In this document: positions 30,761-38,569 of the stretch, piece by piece
How the letters are laid out: each line of letters opens with the position of its first letter
Position numbering within the stretch: the first letter of the stretch is position 1
Assembly: GCA_964412845.1 (NCBI GenBank)
Contig: CAYPQM010000002.1
Coordinates: 1 to 64,000 of the forward strand
Length of the DNA: 64,000 bases
Direction: 5' to 3'
DNA from: JAWWPY01 sp964412845
GTDB taxonomy: Bacteria; Actinomycetota; Actinomycetes; Streptosporangiales; Streptosporangiaceae
The notes under the pieces: model-generated
What the model saw: the letters and a program-made list of their open reading frames with translations, nothing else
Databases searched by the model: none
Told to the model about the DNA's origin: nothing
Program-made: the position numbers and the translations under genes

Positions 30761-32047
30761 TCAGCGCCGGTGCTCCAGCGCTGCGTACTGTTCGCGGGTC
30801 CAGCCGAAGGACCAGGCCGCGGCCGCGACTGGGTCGGCGAAGTGGCCGGGGACGGTCAGGCCGAAGCGGCGGCGGGTACCGTCGCGCTCGGTGGAACCGT
30901 TGGTACACAGAAGAACGCGCACGTGGGCCCGGTAGACACGGCTGGGTACGTCGTACAGCGCGAGTTCCTGGCCCGGGTTGCCGGGGTCCGGGACGGGCAG
31001 GCCGACGGGCACCATGGCAGCCTGGTCGATGAACCGGTCCCAGCCGAGGCGTTCGATGGCAACGCGTCGGATCTCGGTGTTGCGCTCGGCCAGGATCTTG
31101 TCGCTGGGCCACTCGGGGCCTTCGATGAGGTCGGCTGGGACTTGGGTGCCGTGCCAGGCGTGGATGCCCCATCCGTCGCGGTAGGCCACGGCTGGGCCCT
31201 TGTCGGCGTGAAGCTGTTGCTGATCGTCCAAATGGATGGACTCGGGTCGGTCGCAGATCACGACGGTGTCCTGGAAGGGCCACCAGGGGCCGGCGTTGCT
31301 GGCGATCAGCATCTCCGCGTGGAGCGCCGGCTTGTTGGGCTCGAACTTCGCCGGCGGAACCCCGTCGATCAGGGGCCCGCTGAGACGCGACCGGTTCCAC
31401 GGCATGGGCAGGTACTCGGACATCTCCCTGGCTCGCCGCCGGTCCTCGGCTCCCATTCGCGCGATGAGCTCGCAGCGGGTCAGCCTTTCGGCATCGAACT
31501 GCCCCGGGTGCACGCGGAGTCTGCGGAGTGCGTAGTAGAGATCAGCGTCTCTGGCTGATCGAAGGTCGAAGCCCACCTGAAGAGTAGTCTCGCGATTCGG
31601 AATGACCGCGTTTGTGAGCTGGGCTCCGATGGGCCGGATGAAGTCGGCCGCGAGCATGCCTGAGACCCTGCTGGCCCACCAGACATTTTCGGTGTTGTAA
31701 AAGCCCTGTCGTTCGTGTGGTGGCAGGAGTACGTCCCAGGGCAGCGGCTGGTCGTGCGCGAGGAGGCATTTTTTGACGAGGCGGACGGCGTCGGCGGGCG
31801 AGGTGGCCCATTCGATCCAGGGCTGTCGCTGCTCGCGGGCCCGGTAGAAGTCGCTGATCCCGATCTCGGCCAGCTGCCGGTTGGCGGGCTCGGTGGACAG
31901 ACCCCAGGTCCGCCACGTCCGGCTGAGTTCCTGGGCCCGGGTCGCCGGATCCAGGTAGCGGTGAAGAGGCACCCACGCCTCGCGGGCCGACCAGTACGGC
32001 GAGAGGGGCGGCCGGGTCGAACTGTTGGGGATCGGTTCCGACGTCAT
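30761..32047 (-). CDS. DUF6745 paralogue C
   Basis: The 428-residue protein has the DUF6745 signature: VVICDRPESIHLDDQQQLHA, AVAYRDGWGIHAWHGTQVPADLI, then RNTEIRRVAIERLGWDRFI, in the last 200 residues. The C-terminus (ERDGTRRRFGLTVP...AALEHRR) is nearly identical to that of two neighbours. The N-terminal part has WRTWGLSTEPANRQLAEIGI, shared in outline. Family function is unknown. Three adjacent copies suggest amplification under selection. Confidence 0.75.
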   Translation of the reverse strand: MTSEPIPNSSTRPPLSPYWSAREAWVPLHRYLDPATRAQELSRTWRTWGLSTEPANRQLAEIGISDFYRAREQRQPWIEWATSPADAVRLVKKCLLAHDQPLPWDVLLPPHERQGFYNTENVWWASRVSGMLAADFIRPIGAQLTNAVIPNRETTLQVGFDLRSARDADLYYALRRLRVHPGQFDAERLTRCELIARMGAEDRRRAREMSEYLPMPWNRSRLSGPLIDGVPPAKFEPNKPALHAEMLIASNAGPWWPFQDTVVICDRPESIHLDDQQQLHADKGPAVAYRDGWGIHAWHGTQVPADLIEGPEWPSDKILAERNTEIRRVAIERLGWDRFIDQAAMVPVGLPVPDPGNPGQELALYDVPSRVYRAHVRVLLCTNGSTERDGTRRRFGLTVPGHFADPVAAAAWSFGWTREQYAALEHRR

Positions 32048-32086
32048 CAGGAGCCTCGATTCGGGTGGCGGGGGTGGCCGGCGGGT

Positions 32087-33256
32087 TCAGCGGCGATGTT
32101 CCAGGGCTGCGTACTGCTCGCGGGTCCAGCCGAACGTCCAGGCGGCGGCTTCGACCGGGTCCGTGAAGCCTGCGGGGACGGTGAGACCGAACCGCCGGCG
32201 CGTGCCGTCGCGCTCGAGAGAGCCGTTCGTACAGACCAGAACGAGAACCGGCCTGTCGTAGATGCGGACGGCGGGGACGTAGAGGCGTAGTTCCTGGCCT
32301 GGGTTGCCGGGGTCCGGGACTGCCGGCCCGAGGGGCTGCAGGATGTCGGACTCGACGAAGCGGTCCCAGCCGATGCGTTCGATCGCAGCTCGGCGCACCT
32401 CAACGTTCCGCTGGGTGAGAACCTGCTCGGGGGTCCAAGGCGGCCCTTCAATGAGGCTGGCCGGGACGACGGTGCCGTGCCAGGCGTGGACGCCCCAGCC
32501 GTCGGGGTAGCGCACGGCCGGACCGTTGTCGGCGTGGAGGCGCAGCTCAGGGTCGAAATGGATGGCTGTGGGGCGTTCGCTGATGATGACGATGCTTTCG
32601 AAAGGCCACCAGGGGCCGGCGCTTCGAGCGATCTGCAGCAGCGCGTGCCAAGCGCCGTAGTGCACCGCTGAGATGGATGCCTCTTCCTTCACCAGCTCCA
32701 GTTCGTAGCGGGCGAGAGCCTCGGCATCGAACTGGCCCGGCACGACGGCATGGCCCTTCATCCGCAGAGTGTGGAACGGGCCTAACGTCATGTTGGCGGT
32801 CAGGTCGGTCGCGGCCAGGACCTGTTCGCCGACCTGGCGGGCGGCTCGGAGCGGACGGAGCTGCTGTTGCACCAGTCCCCAGTTGATCCGGTGGTTCCGG
32901 CCAAGGACGTACAGCTCTGATTCGGGCGTGAGATCTTCGCGGGCGCACGGCCACGCTGTGCCCTGCGCCACGGCGTAGTCCGCTGCTCTGTGCGCCGCGT
33001 GGGGCGAGTCGGCCCAGATGATGCGCGGTTTCTGTCTGCCGCCCAGCTGCCTGAAGGCATAGAGGTCGATGATCGCCCGTTCGGCCGCGTCCCGGTCGGC
33101 GGGGTCCGTGGACAATCCTCGCTTGGCCCACCACGCGGCACTGTCGAGGTACCTGAGCGTGTCGTCGGAGTACTCGCGGAGGTACTTGGCGAAGTACTGC
33201 TCGACCAGCGGCGGGACCAGCTGGTCGGGTTGCGTCTCGGGCTGTGGGTCTGTCAT
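32087..33256 (-). CDS. DUF6745 paralogue B
   Basis: The 389-residue protein is closest in the last 180 residues to its neighbours: IHFDPELRLHADNGPAVRYP, WGVHAWHGTVVPASLIEG, RNVEVRRAAIERIGWDRFV, and the same ERDGTRRRFGLTVP ending. The N-terminal half is more diverged, which suggests that it determines specificity. Same orientation, 39 bp upstream of paralogue C. Confidence 0.75.
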   Translation of the reverse strand: MTDPQPETQPDQLVPPLVEQYFAKYLREYSDDTLRYLDSAAWWAKRGLSTDPADRDAAERAIIDLYAFRQLGGRQKPRIIWADSPHAAHRAADYAVAQGTAWPCAREDLTPESELYVLGRNHRINWGLVQQQLRPLRAARQVGEQVLAATDLTANMTLGPFHTLRMKGHAVVPGQFDAEALARYELELVKEEASISAVHYGAWHALLQIARSAGPWWPFESIVIISERPTAIHFDPELRLHADNGPAVRYPDGWGVHAWHGTVVPASLIEGPPWTPEQVLTQRNVEVRRAAIERIGWDRFVESDILQPLGPAVPDPGNPGQELRLYVPAVRIYDRPVLVLVCTNGSLERDGTRRRFGLTVPAGFTDPVEAAAWTFGWTREQYAALEHRR

Positions 33257-33321
33257 GGGTCCTCGCTTCGGATGGTGGAGGCTTCACGGTCAGCGCGCGC
33301 CGTGACTGGCGCCGCGGTGGA

Positions 33322-34644
33322 TCAGCGGCGGTGCTCCAGGGCGGCGTAGTCGTCGCGATCCCAGCCGAAGGTCCAGGCCGCGGCTTCGACCGGGTCGGTG
33401 AAGCGGGCCGGGACGGTCAGACCAAAGCGCCGACGCGTGCCATCGCGCTCCTCGGAGCCGTTCGTGCACAGCAGGACACGTACGGGGTTGCGGTAGATCC
33501 GGCCGGGCACGTCGTACAGCGCGAGCTCCTGGCCGGGGTTCCCCGGGTCCGGGACAGGGGCACCCACGGGCGCCAGCTTCGCGTCTGCGATGAACCGGTC
33601 CCAGCCGATGCGCTCGACGGCCGCGCGGCGGACCTCGGTGTTGGGGTGGGTCAGGATCTGCTTTGCGGTCCAGCCGGGCCCGTCGATCAGGTCGGCGGGG
33701 ACAGGCGTGCCGTGCCAGAAGTAGACGCCCCAGCCGTCCGGGTAGACCACGGCGGGGCCGTCCTCGGCGTGAGGACGCTCCTGCTGGTCCATCAGGATGC
33801 CGCTGGGGCGCTCGCAGGCGATGACCAGCTTGTCAAAGGGCCACCAAGGTCCGGCGCTGCGCGCGATTTTTGCCAGGGCGTCCAGGGCAGCGCTGCGGGG
33901 TCGGTTCGGGCGGGCCCGCTTGCCGACCTCGTGCAGAGCGAAGCTCTCGGCGTCGAACTGCCCGGGGATCAGCGGAGGGCCGTCCTTGCTGGCAAAGCGG
34001 ACGAGCGTTCCTGCGGGCGACGTTGCCAGTGCTGCGCGGAAGACCTCGCGGCCGATCTGACCCACCAGCTGCAGGTTGGCCGTAGTCCCGAGCATGAACC
34101 TCCAGAGAACGTCGGTTCCCCCGACCAGCGCCTTGTATTCGTTGTCAGGCATGAGCTCGTCGCGTGACAGGCTTCTGGCATCAGCAGCGGCGATCACGGC
34201 CTTGTAGATTCCGACTGCGGCACGGGGTGACTGCGCCCAGATGATCTGGGACGGCTGTGGCAGCCCGCGCGCCTGGTACACCTTGCGGATACCGGCCTCG
34301 GCCGTGGCACGATCGGCGGGCTCGGTCGACAGCCCGGCTTTCGCCCACCGCGCGGTGGTGCTCGTTGAGATGCTCACGTCTCCGAAAGCCTCCACAGTGC
34401 TGAAGAACACGGGCAGGTCGAATTCCACGGAGAAATCCATCGTCGAGGGCAGCAGCGCACCTCTGTGATCGACGTTCCATGACACCGGCGTGTTGACGCC
34501 CGGGATCAGAACGGGTGGTGACGGGCTCACCGCGCCCGCGTGCTTCCGGGAGCGACGCCGGTGGCGGTGCAGGCCGACGGCCCCGGCGGCGGCACCGGCC
34601 GCTGCTGTGACGAAGGGCGCGACAGTGAGGATGGCGGTGATCAT
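33322..34644 (-). CDS. DUF6745 paralogue A with N-terminal membrane helix
   Basis: The 440-residue protein carries the same DUF6745 core and C-terminus but begins with a hydrophobic helix followed by a basic stretch (VAPFVTAAAGAAAGAVGL, then HRHRRRSRK). It is probably membrane-tethered, unlike paralogues B and C. Its ATG overlaps the stop of the small membrane protein gene (TGATG). Confidence 0.75.
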   Translation of the reverse strand: MITAILTVAPFVTAAAGAAAGAVGLHRHRRRSRKHAGAVSPSPPVLIPGVNTPVSWNVDHRGALLPSTMDFSVEFDLPVFFSTVEAFGDVSISTSTTARWAKAGLSTEPADRATAEAGIRKVYQARGLPQPSQIIWAQSPRAAVGIYKAVIAAADARSLSRDELMPDNEYKALVGGTDVLWRFMLGTTANLQLVGQIGREVFRAALATSPAGTLVRFASKDGPPLIPGQFDAESFALHEVGKRARPNRPRSAALDALAKIARSAGPWWPFDKLVIACERPSGILMDQQERPHAEDGPAVVYPDGWGVYFWHGTPVPADLIDGPGWTAKQILTHPNTEVRRAAVERIGWDRFIADAKLAPVGAPVPDPGNPGQELALYDVPGRIYRNPVRVLLCTNGSEERDGTRRRFGLTVPARFTDPVEAAAWTFGWDRDDYAALEHRR

Positions 34645-34778
34645 CAGGGTCCGATCAGCTGGTCGACGCAGCAGGCGAGAGCAACGCCGCCGAGGGCTGC
34701 GATGAGGACGATCAGGGCAAGCAGCCCGGCTGCGGCTGCCAGGCGTCCGGCGGCCCACGCGGCCCGGCGCGCGGTCAC
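34644..34778 (-). CDS. Small membrane protein
   Basis: The 44-residue peptide has one hydrophobic helix (LLALIVLIAALGGVALACC). GTG start in a GTGA overlap with the LuxR-type regulator gene, stop overlapping the DUF6745 gene. Confidence 0.55.
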   Translation of the reverse strand: MTARRAAWAAGRLAAAAGLLALIVLIAALGGVALACCVDQLIGP

Positions 34779-35245
34779 GGCGTCCTGCCGGGGCGGCTCG
34801 CGGTCGCGCGGCGGTGAAACTCGACGCGGCGCATGACGGCGCGGGCGTGCTCGCGCACGGGCGTGGGTGTCGGCGAGTTGGCGACGGCACCGACGACGCC
34901 GAGCAGCCCGTCGACGAGCCGGGCCGGCAGCAGGACGGCATTCCCGCCAGTTGGCGGCCGCGGCACCGGGACGGGGATGGGAACGGGAGCGGGCGTCTCG
35001 GGCTGCTGGGCTGGCCCCGGGGGTGCCGGGATGGTGCCGAGGCCGATGGCGATCGCAGCGGCCTCGGTGCGGCTGGCGGCGCCGAGCTTGAGGCAGATGC
35101 GGCTGAGGTGCGACTTGACGGTGAAGAACGCGATGCCGAGCTCGGCGCCGATCCGGGCGTTGGAGTGGCCGGCGGCCACCAGCACGAGGACGTCGATCTC
35201 GCGGGTGGACAGCGGGGAGCCTAGGCGGGGCGTGCGGCGCTTCAT
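34775..35245 (-). CDS. LuxR-type HTH regulator without receiver domain
   Basis: The 156-residue protein starts with a GerE/LuxR HTH: LSTREIDVLVLVAAGHSNAR, then FFTVKSHLSRICLKLGAASR (about 12-60). A Pro-rich linker and a helical tail follow. There is no response-regulator receiver domain, so it is a stand-alone DNA-binding protein. It heads the operon with the small membrane protein and the DUF6745 genes and could control them. Confidence 0.8.
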   Translation of the reverse strand: MKRRTPRLGSPLSTREIDVLVLVAAGHSNARIGAELGIAFFTVKSHLSRICLKLGAASRTEAAAIAIGLGTIPAPPGPAQQPETPAPVPIPVPVPRPPTGGNAVLLPARLVDGLLGVVGAVANSPTPTPVREHARAVMRRVEFHRRATASRPGRTP

Positions 35246-35402
35246 CGCGGAAGGTCCCTTCGCGCGCCCTGGACGGTCGTGTCACGGGCGGATGGGTTTG
35301 GGCCGGTACGCCTGGGCCGGACCGGTGTCGGCGCGCCTTCTGCGTGGCTTGTGGGCGTTTGGCCGTAGGCGGAGCCATTCGTCAGTTCGTTTGATGACGT
35401 GA

Positions 35403-35855
35403 TCATGCTGCTGCGCCTGTGGGGTATCCGGGCCCGGAGAGGCTGGAGGCGTCGTCGGGGACGGTCATGTCGGGGGTGGCGAGCAGCCGGACGTGTACGG
35501 CGAAGGGGAGGAGTTCTTCGTCGCCGGTGGTGGTGTTGCGGAGGTGGACGTCGACGATCTGGGGGGCGTTCTCCCAGTTGGTGTCAGGGTTGTCGCGGGT
35601 GCTGGGTGTGCCGATGACCTGGCATTCTTCGCCGTTGATGCGGACGAGGTACTTGTCCCGGATGTCGGTGATGCCCATCGGTACCCAGGGGCGGCGTTCG
35701 GGTTCGGGTTCGTCGTCTGGGGTGAGGGTGTTGCGGAGGACGGCGAGGGTGCGGCGGATGGCGTCGGCGAGGCCTTCGGTGAGTTCGAGGGCGGCGTCGA
35801 GGATGGTGGTGGCGATGCCGGGGACTGCGCGGGTGGTGGCTTGCAGCAGGTTCAT
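35403..35855 (-). CDS. Hypothetical protein
   Basis: The 150-residue protein has a helical N-terminal third and a beta-rich domain (KYLVRINGEECQVIGTPSTR, IVDVHLRNTTTGDEELLPF). It is coupled by ATGA to the zinc-finger gene upstream. Not recognised. Confidence 0.55.
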   Translation of the reverse strand: MNLLQATTRAVPGIATTILDAALELTEGLADAIRRTLAVLRNTLTPDDEPEPERRPWVPMGITDIRDKYLVRINGEECQVIGTPSTRDNPDTNWENAPQIVDVHLRNTTTGDEELLPFAVHVRLLATPDMTVPDDASSLSGPGYPTGAAA

Positions 35856-36172
35856 GGTCGGTCCGGGGGGTCGGGGGTTGGTCTGGCGGCGTCGAGTCGG
35901 GAGGGGTGGAGCGCGGTCATGGGGCGGCCGGTGACGGTTTGGCAGCCGAGTCCGGGGGCGGCTTTGCAGAAGGGGCAGCGGACGGCTCGGGCGCCGCCCT
36001 GTCGTGTAGGGATGGCCGGGGTGCCGTCGGGGGCTGGTATGGGGTTGGCAAGGGGCGGTCTGTGAGGCTTAACGACGTTGGTGCGCGCAAGGGCGCGGAT
36101 GCCGTCTGACATGCGGCGGGCGTCTTCCATGGCGCGGCGTTCGGCGTCGGGCTCAGTGTCGGTGTTGGTCAC
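35852..36172 (-). CDS. Phage zinc-finger protein
   Basis: The 106-residue protein ends with RCPFCKAAPGLGCQTVTGRP, then HPSRLDAAR (about 65-96). This CxxC-x6-C-x-H/R pattern is seen in small actinophage DNA-associated zinc-finger proteins. GTG start at 36172. Likely binds nucleic acid; the target is unknown. Confidence 0.65.
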   Translation of the reverse strand: MTNTDTEPDAERRAMEDARRMSDGIRALARTNVVKPHRPPLANPIPAPDGTPAIPTRQGGARAVRCPFCKAAPGLGCQTVTGRPMTALHPSRLDAARPTPDPPDRP

Positions 36173-36249
36173 GGGTGCTCCTCGGTGCGGCTGTCGTCGG
36201 GGCCCGGTGGGGTCGGGCCGGCCGGGGCTGGCGGTTGACGGGACGGTGG

Positions 36250-37323
36250 CTATGGGCCGTGGAGGCTGGGCATGCGGCTGCGGGCGCAGGCGGCGGCGCG
36301 GGTGATGACCAGCGGGGTGGGTGCGTTGGTGACGCCTCGGCGGGCGAGGTCGGCTTCGACTTCGGCCTGGAGGGCGGCGCCGAAATCGTCGAGTTGGCCA
36401 AGGAGCCGGCGGGCGGCGTTGTACTCCTCGTCGGTGATCACGATGTCGTCGAGGTTTTCCACAGACGTGATCGTTTCGACAAGTGAGGTGGTCGCCTTGG
36501 GTGAGTTGGTTGGTGGTAGTTGGTCAAGGTTGGTCACCGGCAACGGGTTGCCGGAACTGTGGCAACCCGTTGCCGGAAGGCTGGCAACGGGTTGCCGGAA
36601 GGGGTCGTCGCCCGGGGCGCCACTGGCGGCAACGGGTTGCCGGGAGCCTGGACCGTCGGCGGGGTTTTCCACAGGGCCTTGCGGCACCGCGTTGCCGGAA
36701 GCGGCCGTGTTGTCCACAGGGCGTTCCGGCACCGTGTTGCCGGTAGCGTGGATCCCGGGGTTCTGTTCCGGCATCCCGTTGCCGGGAGCGGGCTCGTCGT
36801 TGCCGCGCTGTTCCGGCACCGCATTGCCGGTAGGGGTCTTGGGCTCGCGGTCGATCGGCATCGCCCGGGCTGGCAGCGGCTTGCCCTGGAGCTCGGCCAG
36901 GAAGGGCCGGAGCGCGAGCGGTTTCGGCCGGATGAGCTTGCCGTCGTCGTCGCGCTCGCAGGGCTGTCCGTCGCGGCCGATGGGCTTGCCCTGGGGGTCG
37001 CGGCGCATCGGGATCGCGGGGTAGCCGGGGCCGGGCAGCGTCAGCTGGTAGGTGTCCGGGACGCCGAGCTTCCTGCCGTACTTGGTGATCTCGATCAGCC
37101 CGAGTTCGGTCAGGACACGGATGTTGTCGCGGAGGTAGCGGACGTCGGAGATGATCGCCTCGTCGGCGAGCGTCTCCTCGCTGACCTTGACGTTGGAGCC
37201 GTCGGGGTCCGCGTAGGTGGCGAGGATCCCGGCGACGGCCTTGACGATCTGGGGCAGGTCGGAGCGTCGGATCCAGACGGCCCACATGTAGTTGCCGACC
37301 GGCTGGTGCTTCAGGTCAGCCAT
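36250..37323 (-). CDS. Replication initiator with internal iterons (lambda O-like)
   Basis: The 357-residue protein has an N-terminal winged helix (SDLPQIVKAVAGILATYADP... KVSEETLADEA... YLRDNIRVLTELGLIEITKY, about 20-82). A low-complexity middle (about 155-280) has repeated GNAVPEQ-like units, and the C-terminal region is helical. The middle is encoded by eight palindromic iterons with DnaA boxes, so the gene appears to contain its own origin, as the O gene of lambda does. The likely role is to bind the iterons and recruit helicase. Confidence 0.75.
   Translation of the reverse strand: MADLKHQPVGNYMWAVWIRRSDLPQIVKAVAGILATYADPDGSNVKVSEETLADEAIISDVRYLRDNIRVLTELGLIEITKYGRKLGVPDTYQLTLPGPGYPAIPMRRDPQGKPIGRDGQPCERDDDGKLIRPKPLALRPFLAELQGKPLPARAMPIDREPKTPTGNAVPEQRGNDEPAPGNGMPEQNPGIHATGNTVPERPVDNTAASGNAVPQGPVENPADGPGSRQPVAASGAPGDDPFRQPVASLPATGCHSSGNPLPVTNLDQLPPTNSPKATTSLVETITSVENLDDIVITDEEYNAARRLLGQLDDFGAALQAEVEADLARRGVTNAPTPLVITRAAACARSRMPSLHGP
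36455..36718. promoter_or_regulatory. Three DnaA-box-like sites
   Basis: TTTTCCACA occurs at 36455-36463 and 36665-36673. TTGTCCACA, the Streptomyces consensus box, occurs at 36710-36718. All lie in or beside the iteron array. Confidence 0.6.
36539..36830. other. Candidate replication origin with eight iterons
   Basis: Eight 16-bp units close to GGCAACGGGTTGCCGG start at 36539, 36561, 36583, 36628, 36683, 36728, 36770 and 36815. Spacings of 22, 22, 45, 55, 45, 42 and 45 bp are mostly multiples of about 22. Most are near-perfect palindromes. Confidence 0.75.
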
Positions 37324-37430
37324 GGCGGCGCCCTTTCTCTCGTGTGCTCGGTCGGGGATCGGCGGGTCGGCCCGGCGCGTGGCCGGCGGTCCGCGGCCTG
37401 CCGGGCTCCCCTCCCGGCGGCGTGCTTGGG

Positions 37431-38084
37431 TCAGGGGCTGCCGCTGGCGACGAGCCCGGCGGCTGGCGACGTCGAGTCGGCGCCCCAGGGACGGCCCGGG
37501 TCCCGCAGGCCCGCGGTGACGAGCGCGCTGAGGATGGCGGGAAGGGTCGCGTCTCCTATCCCGGGCCGGCTGCGCAGGTCGGCGTCAGAGGCGGCCATGA
37601 GTTCGGCGACGGTGTGGATGCCGGCCCGGCGCAGCCGGTTGTGCACCTTGACGGGCAGCGCGAGCGTCCACAGCGGGGCGTCGGGGTTGAGGGGCGTCTG
37701 CGGGGCCGCCAGCTGGGCGGCCCGGGCCGCGCGCGAGGTGTCCCGGAGCGCGTGGGTCGGCGGTGTGCCCAGCATCAGGGGCGCGTGCACGGCGGGAGGC
37801 GTAGCCCGAATCGCGTCTCGCGCCTGGGCCAGGGCCCGCTTGCCGTACGCGGTGATCATCAATCCCCCGCGTTGGCGCTCAAGGAACCCGTCGCGCACTA
37901 GGTAGCTGGCAACATTCGCGACGTGGTTGGCGGACCGGCCGATGCGCAGCGCGATCTCGGCGGGTCGCGCGCAGGGCTGCTTGGCGCACGCCGACAGCAG
38001 CAGGTAGTCCATCCCGTTCAGCCCGAGGTGCCTCAGGCGGTAGGTGTCGGCGTGGCGCTGCTGGGTGCCGGGGAGTGTGGTCAC
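37431..38084 (-). CDS. Winged-helix protein fused to alpha-CTD-like domain
   Basis: The 217-residue protein has an N-terminal MarR-like winged helix (LGLNGMDYLLLSACAKQPCA, IGRSANHVANVASYLVRDGF, about 19-72). The C-terminal alpha-CTD/HhH-like domain reads LPVKVHNRLRRAGIHTVAELMAAS, then RPGIGDATLPAILSALVTAGL (about 142-190). It is the third alpha-CTD-like protein of the window. GTG start in a GTGA overlap with the RusA gene. A regulator that contacts promoter DNA or RNA polymerase is plausible. Confidence 0.7.
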   Translation of the reverse strand: MTTLPGTQQRHADTYRLRHLGLNGMDYLLLSACAKQPCARPAEIALRIGRSANHVANVASYLVRDGFLERQRGGLMITAYGKRALAQARDAIRATPPAVHAPLMLGTPPTHALRDTSRAARAAQLAAPQTPLNPDAPLWTLALPVKVHNRLRRAGIHTVAELMAASDADLRSRPGIGDATLPAILSALVTAGLRDPGRPWGADSTSPAAGLVASGSP

Positions 38085-38569
38085 GGGGTAGCTCCGATCG
38101 TCCAGATGCGGATGAGCACACCCGGAGCGGCTGGCGCGAGGGGGTGCTGGCCCGGGTAGTACTTGCCGGTGTCGCGGTACTCGACGACCTGGGCGTCGTC
38201 GAGCCACGCCAGGCCCTTGAGCGCGTCCTCGGTGGAGCGCAGCAGCTTGGACAGGTCCGGGGTGCAGCTGGGCAGCACGCGGCCCTTCGGCATGCGCTGG
38301 GGCGGCTGGAGCGTGAAGATCATGGAGGCGGCCAGTGCGCCGGCCAGGGGCGCGCAGTTGGCAGCGGCGTCAGCAACAGCCGCGCGCCAGGGCTTCACCT
38401 TGGCCGAGGACTCGACGAGGATCGGCGTGCGGCCGCCGTTCTTCGCGGCCCGCGTCCCGACCGCCTTCTTCGAGCCCTGCGGGCCGGGCGTGCCGCTCAC
38501 GGCGAGCTGGATGGCGGGGTCGGTGTCCAGGTTGAGGCACCGGGCGCAGCAAGTGGTCGGGAAGTTCAT
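38081..38569 (-). CDS. rusA: RusA-family Holliday junction resolvase
   Basis: The 162-residue protein has the RusA signature: beta strands with SGTPGPQGSKKAVG, then PDLSKLLRSTEDALKGLAWL followed by DDAQVV (about 103-129). The Asp residues are the expected metal ligands. RusA enzymes cut four-way junctions during phage recombination and replication. ATGA overlap with the methyltransferase gene. Confidence 0.85.
   Translation of the reverse strand: MNFPTTCCARCLNLDTDPAIQLAVSGTPGPQGSKKAVGTRAAKNGGRTPILVESSAKVKPWRAAVADAAANCAPLAGALAASMIFTLQPPQRMPKGRVLPSCTPDLSKLLRSTEDALKGLAWLDDAQVVEYRDTGKYYPGQHPLAPAAPGVLIRIWTIGATP

Noticed and set aside
36539..36830. Regularly spaced repeats resembling a CRISPR array
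   Set aside because: Units are 16-bp palindromes with unequal spacings that stay in frame within a protein gene, and no cas genes are near. No CRISPR array was seen anywhere in the window.
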